DNA of 64,000 nt from Megalobrama amblycephala (lineage: Eukaryota > Chordata > Actinopteri > Cypriniformes > Xenocyprididae): assembly GCF_018812025.1 (NCBI RefSeq), contig NC_063054.1, positions 24,990,142-25,054,141 on the forward strand, in the 5' to 3' direction. Under the pieces are notes generated by a model that was not told the DNA's origin, did not search any database, and worked only from the letters and a program-made list of their open reading frames with translations. Below, one piece after another: positions 60,401-64,000 of this stretch. Each line of letters starts with the position of its first letter. Positions within the stretch are counted from its first letter, which is position 1. Position numbers and translations under genes: made by a program.

Positions 60401-63400
60401 GAGAAGAGGCCTGTAGCAGAGTGTGAAAAGCATTTGGATTGTCAATCCTGTCTGTTGGCTCATGATCCATATTGTGGCTGGTGTGTTCTTGAGGGGAAGT
60501 AAGTTCCTATTTGAAAACAACCTCATATTCATTATAGTGTTGTCAAAAGCACTTCGGTACCAAGTCGGTACTGAAATTTTAAAAATGTGACGCGGATTCG
60601 TAAACACCTGATTGGCCATTGTGTTTACATGCTCATCATATATGATTGGCAGGCATATGTATGTAGCCAATCACAGACATATCTGATGAGCGTGTGAAAA
60701 CAATGGCCAGTCAGAGGTGTTTACAAATCCGTTCAACAGCACTCAAAGCGTCACATTTTTTAAAATTTCACTACCGACTTGGTACTGAAGTCGGTACTTT
60801 TGACAACACTAATTCAGAATGCTTTATTTTAAATAGTTGGTTACTTGAACTTGAACATTGTGTCTTTGTGCATCAGGTGTTGTTTGAGTAGTGAGTGTGT
60901 GCGTGGGGATCTGAAAGATCAGTGGCTTTGGAGCTTTGACATGGAGCAACAATGCCTGAGTATCAAGTATCTCAATCCATCCAACATCAGCCGAGAAGAG
61001 AGAAGAGATGTGCGTTTCAAATATTAACACATTTTTTAATAAATCCAGCTCAAATTGAATTCAGTACCACACCCTTACAGGATACATATATTTGTATAAG
61101 CTTGATTCACTGAAGTGACCATTATTGAGCGCACAAACAACTAAAACCACTTCTCCTCTCCTTAAAAGCATAATTTTAATCCTTACAGATCCCAAAAATA
61201 TTCCATCTCTCTCTTTATTTTTTTCTTCTTTTAGATCTCTCTATCCATCCCTGGTCTTCCCATTCTGGAGCGAGGAGAGTTTTACTCTTGTGTCTTCAAC
61301 GACAGGGCAAGTTTGGCTGTTGTAACAGAGACTGGTATCACCTGCTCTTCTCCACACATATATACATTGCCATCTGTGCCACCAGGTCAAGGTGAGAATA
61401 TTTCCAGAAATAATCATGTCTCTGATGTATGTATAACACTTTTGTTTTGACACAGGAGGCCTGGTTAGGAAAAAAACATAATAATATAGAAACAAACATT
61501 GTTTTTCATAAGCCATTGAATGAGTGTCCTCCTTTTGACACAGAAATACTTGATTCAGTACTCAGTTTTGAGCATGACAGTGTAACCAGTCTGAGAGAGG
61601 AGCACTTCTAGACAAATGGTAGAAGTTTTAAGATGAAGTCATTTACTTACCCTTGTGTTGTTCTAATGCAGTATGCAGTTGTTTTTTGTATTTTTTTCGG
61701 ACCACAAACGAAGGAATTTTTAAAAATCAACTATTTAAAAATCTGTGTACTTTCTTCACTGAGTTGAATATCTCCAGACAGGAACTCCATTTGTCTGATG
61801 ACTACGGTGGCCGAGAAAGCTCAGCGTGCTGCAACTAAAGAAAACACATGCTAATAGAAGAAACATCAGCAGATTAAGAAAACATCATCTTCAGTGACTG
61901 GTGTTTTTTCTATTTGCATGCGTTTTCTTCAGTTTTGCACTCTCGGCCACCGTAGATGACAGTCAGAACGACAGTTGACAGATGTGAATGCAATAACTTC
62001 TTGTTGTGATGAGCACAGTAGATATATTAACCTCAGAGAAGAAAGTACATGGTTTGTATTTCATGTGTGGCGTTTTTATTCATCTTGATTTCTCACAACT
62101 TGTGTGCTTATTCTGGGTGAGGCAGAGTGAACTCCAGCACTAATAAAGAGTCATGAGTGCACAGTGAGCACGGGAGGTCAACGGCCAAGATCAGGATCAT
62201 TCTGTGATACTTTACTTTTCAATATTTTTTTAAAAGCTTGATGCTGGTCGCTATTCACTGCCATTTTTATGGCGGGGCATTTTTTTTAAAAGTAAGTTGA
62301 GTAATTTAAGACTTCATTTTCATTTTAGGGTGAACTATCCATTTAAAGCAGTGTCTTCTTTGATGTTCCACAGAAAGTCATACAGATATGGAACAACGTG
62401 AGGGTGACACTTTAATGTCATTTTTCCTATTTCATTTCACAAACCACCATGAAGATTTTCAACTGAAATCAAAGAAACCTTCAAATGTGCTAGATGAAAT
62501 CCAAGCAAGATCAAACCTAGCTGTAGTATTCTTGTCTATAAAGAGCAACCAGTGAGACAAACAATCAGATGAAAGTGACAAGCAATTGCTTCGTAACAAT
62601 AATGAACTCTACATGATCACTACTTGCTAAACTCTTCTTCTTTCTTCTGAATCAGATTTTTTTACAGTCACTCTCTCTCTACGGTTCCATGATGTTGTTG
62701 TGACTTCTCGGGAATTCACCTTTTATGATTGTACAGCAGTCAAACATCTTGCAGGAAGCATGCCGTGAGTTGCAAACATGCACATATTGTGGGCACAAAC
62801 AAACTGAATTCTACCCTTGTCAAAGACTCTTTGTAAAATCCACTGTTGCACAGTCTCTAAGTTTTAATTTGTCAATCAAACTAAGAATTTTTATTTCCTT
62901 CCTTCCTTCCGTCCTTCCTTCCACAGGTGCCATGGTTGTGTAAAGAGTCACTGGGGATGCAATTGGTGCGTGAAGCAACATATGTGTACCCACAAAGCTA
63001 TGTGCGATGAGGGACTGATAATCTATAATGAACATGTAAGTCATTACATCACCAGCAATGCTTTCTCTCTATGCTTTTGTTGGATGGTGAAAATTAGTCT
63101 CAAACTTGAAAACAGTGTTTCCTATAGAATTCTGTTAACCCCCACCCCTGCTCCCCCAAATAATTGGTCCAAACTACAAATAATTGGTATTATTGGTAAA
63201 TAATTAATTAAAAGAACCAGGAGGCAGATACAAATTATTCTTAACATCTAATTTCTGAATTAAATAAGGATATTTTATATTCCTCACATACATTGCTTTT
63301 TAAAAATGTATTTTACGTTTTGCACACCATGTCATAATTGCACATCTTGCACAATATTTTACGTCATAAGATGCTTGCTACCTCAAAATGGGTTTATAGA

Positions 63401-64000
63401 TGGACAAATGTATTATTTACAAGTTTAGATCTTTGAATTTGTTGTGTTAGACAAATCTTGTTTTCAGACGAAATATTTGAGAATTCTTAAGAATATATTT
63501 TGTTTATTTAGAATATATATATATATATATATATATATATCTTCAATAACTTTTTTTGTGAATATAAGACTCATTCATTTATGAATCTGATTACACTAGC
63601 AATTATAGGATTAGCCAAATGCATGAATATAAATCTTGACTTCTTTGCAGTGTAAAAATATGGTTTTGAAATTATGGACATAGATCTTGAATACCAAGAT
63701 CATTTTGTAATAGTTCCTTTTATAACCATCAATATTTACCTATTTATTTATTTAATTAGTTATTTTACTATTGTGCCTCTCTTGGTTTTTCCTGCATGTC
63801 TCACTCTTAGTGGAAATCTCTCCCTACCCTACCTCCTGCAACCAAAGCCTCTAGAGCTGCATTCATGACCTCACCAGTCACAACACACAAAGTCCCTGAA
63901 ACCATGGCTCATACTAAAACTCAGACTACTGCCACCCCAATAACTGAAACTATAACTTCTACACTGGAATCATTAACCTCTCCTGCACTTGTGAAACCAA
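53396..64000 (+). CDS. plxnb1: plxnb1, plexin-B1-like semaphorin receptor, 5' part of gene
   Basis: Join 53396-54532, 56939-57121, 58530-58658, 60398-60498, 60877-61009, 61235-61391, 62656-62764, 62927-63035, 63811-64000 and beyond: about 749 residues so far, all GT/AG and in frame. Order: hydrophobic signal peptide (1 to about 27); Sema beta-propeller (about 33-480, with [10 protein letters not shown] and Y-Y-S-Y-V-E-V-P-L); first PSI (from 492, C-x5-C-x2-C ... D-P-Y-C-G-W-C); beta-sandwich (about 562-645); second PSI ([15 protein letters not shown]); then a Thr/Pro-rich linker. The second PSI and the linker after it point to plexin-B1 rather than B2 or B3. Plexin-B1 is a cell-surface receptor for Sema4D that signals through R-Ras/Rap GAP activity and RhoGEFs; the transmembrane and GAP parts lie beyond the window. 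Which teleost duplicate (a or b) this is cannot be decided here. Confidence 0.9.
54991..55130. repeat. Compound AAAAT/AATAT pentanucleotide repeat
   Basis: About eight AAAAT units (54991-55030) change abruptly to about twenty AATAT units (55031-55130), in plxnb1 coding intron 1. Confidence 0.95.
55176..56132. mobile_element. Foldback Tc1-like element in plxnb1 intron
   Basis: CAGTTGAGCTCAAAAGTTT and its inverted copy AAACTTTTGAGCTCAACTG, with TA on both sides. Long inverted arms; no transposase frame. Confidence 0.8.
56939..57121 (+). CDS. plxnb1: plxnb1 coding exon 2
   Basis: 61 codons starting [20 protein letters not shown], a plexin-B hallmark, to [12 protein letters not shown]. Acceptor ccctacag, donor AAG/gtatta. 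Confidence 0.92.
57122..58529. other. plxnb1: plxnb1 coding intron 2
   Basis: AT-rich, with a long T-tract (about 57399-57434). Near 58190-58425 a short element has GGTTTCACAGACA at the left and TGTCTGTGAAACC-like sequence at the right (a TIR MITE). No exon was seen. Confidence 0.5.
58530..58658 (+). CDS. plxnb1: plxnb1 coding exon 3
   Basis: 43 codons, [10 protein letters not shown] to H-L-Y-I-L-T-S-N-M, end of the Sema propeller. Acceptor ttttttcag, donor ATG/gtaact. Confidence 0.92.
58744..59686. mobile_element. Foldback element (AAGGGATAGTTCACCC end) in plxnb1 intron
   Basis: Left arm from AAAGGGATAGTTCACCCAAA and right arm to TTTTCATTTTTGGGTAAA are inverted over about 350 bases, sharing the TCCATCCATCATAAAAGTAA and GTCTGCCCAGAAGCTAG blocks. 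The right arm family also occurs near 23765-24020. Confidence 0.75.
60398..60498 (+). CDS. plxnb1: plxnb1 coding exon 4
   Basis: First PSI, N-terminal half: [21 protein letters not shown]. Acceptor cccacag, donor GGAA/gtaagt. Confidence 0.92.
60537..60810. mobile_element. Palindromic MITE inside the PSI-coding intron of plxnb1
   Basis: AGTGTTGTCAAAAG at the left and CTTTTGACAACACT at the right, with internal inverted blocks (GGTACCAAGTCGGTACTGAA, GTTTACA...TGTAAAC). It fills most of the 378-base intron between the two exons of the first PSI domain. Confidence 0.65.
60877..61009 (+). CDS. plxnb1: plxnb1 coding exon 5
   Basis: Rest of the first PSI (C-C-L-S-S-E-C) and the W-L-W-S-F ... N-I-S-R-E-E motif of plexin-B1. 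Acceptor gtgcatcag, donor GAT/gtgcgt. Confidence 0.92.
61235..61391 (+). CDS. plxnb1: plxnb1 coding exon 6
   Basis: [11 protein letters not shown] ... Y-S-C-V-F ... I-T-C-S-S-P: extracellular beta-sandwich. Acceptor ttcttttag, donor CAAG/gtgaga. Confidence 0.9.
61803..61954. mobile_element. Small TIR element (CGGTGGCCGAGA ends)
   Basis: CGGTGGCCGAGA at the left and TCTCGGCCACCG at the right, TA on both sides. It lies inside a decayed TAGTTCACCC-type element in plxnb1 coding intron 6. Confidence 0.6.
62656..62764 (+). CDS. plxnb1: plxnb1 coding exon 7
   Basis: [11 protein letters not shown] ... F-T-F-Y-D-C-T-A-V, the strand before the second PSI. Acceptor tgaatcag, donor TGCC/gtgagt. Confidence 0.9.
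62927..63035 (+). CDS. plxnb1: plxnb1 coding exon 8
   Basis: Second [29 protein letters not shown]. Preceded by a CCTT-repeat polypyrimidine tract and acceptor ccacag; donor CAT/gtaagt. Confidence 0.92.
63036..63810. other. plxnb1: plxnb1 coding intron 8
   Basis: AT-rich, with an AT microsatellite at about 63511-63540. Nothing else was recognised. Confidence 0.5.
63811..64000 (+). CDS. plxnb1: plxnb1 coding exon 9, cut by window edge
   Basis: Acceptor tcactcttag, then an open frame to the end of the window encoding a Thr/Ser/Pro-rich stretch ([18 protein letters not shown]). Such a linker follows the second PSI in plexin-B1. Homology cannot prove this exon because the linker is poorly conserved; phase and acceptor agree. 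Confidence 0.75.

Overview
The window looks like nuclear DNA of a teleost fish, most likely a cyprinid. Short vertebrate exons with GT/AG introns sit in AT-rich DNA packed with DNA transposons and foldback elements, plus scattered LTR and tyrosine-recombinase (YR) retroelement debris. All four genes were assembled by hand from reading frame, splice sites and remembered family similarity, and every exon junction keeps the reading frame.

Layout. (1) 2409-6105 (+): last five coding exons of cfap100 (CCDC37), an axonemal coiled-coil protein; its 5' part lies left of the window. (2) 6939-17269 (-): complete zxdc, nine coding exons, 1241 codons plus stop by this model, ten C2H2 zinc fingers. It converges on cfap100, with about 0.8 kb between the stop codons. 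(3) 18444-26202 (-): complete thumpd3, nine coding exons, about 475 aa, a THUMP-domain tRNA guanine-N2 methyltransferase. (4) 53396-64000+ (+): first nine coding exons of plxnb1 (semaphorin receptor): signal peptide, Sema domain, first PSI, a beta-sandwich stretch, second PSI and the start of the Ser/Thr/Pro-rich linker. The gene runs off the right edge. Two candidate untranslated exons (ending at 29964, and 51675-51746) would extend plxnb1 leftwards, making it head-to-head with thumpd3.

The 27 kb between thumpd3 and the plxnb1 start codon holds no convincing coding exon. It is filled with repeats, several of them nested, with terminal inverted repeats and target-site duplications readable by eye. 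The clearest are a 943-bp hAT element with a readable C-terminal dimerisation domain and an 8-bp duplication, inserted in a foldback element; a 343-bp near-perfect palindrome with an 8-bp duplication, inside a Harbinger-like fossil; a solo LTR with a 5-bp duplication; and a large foldback family with internal tandem units.

The four genes do not form a pathway (cilium, transcription, tRNA modification, axon guidance). As I recall, all four human orthologues lie on chromosome 3, and CFAP100 and ZXDC are also convergent neighbours there, so the block looks like old conserved synteny. I found no RNA gene, CRISPR array or prokaryote-type operon.
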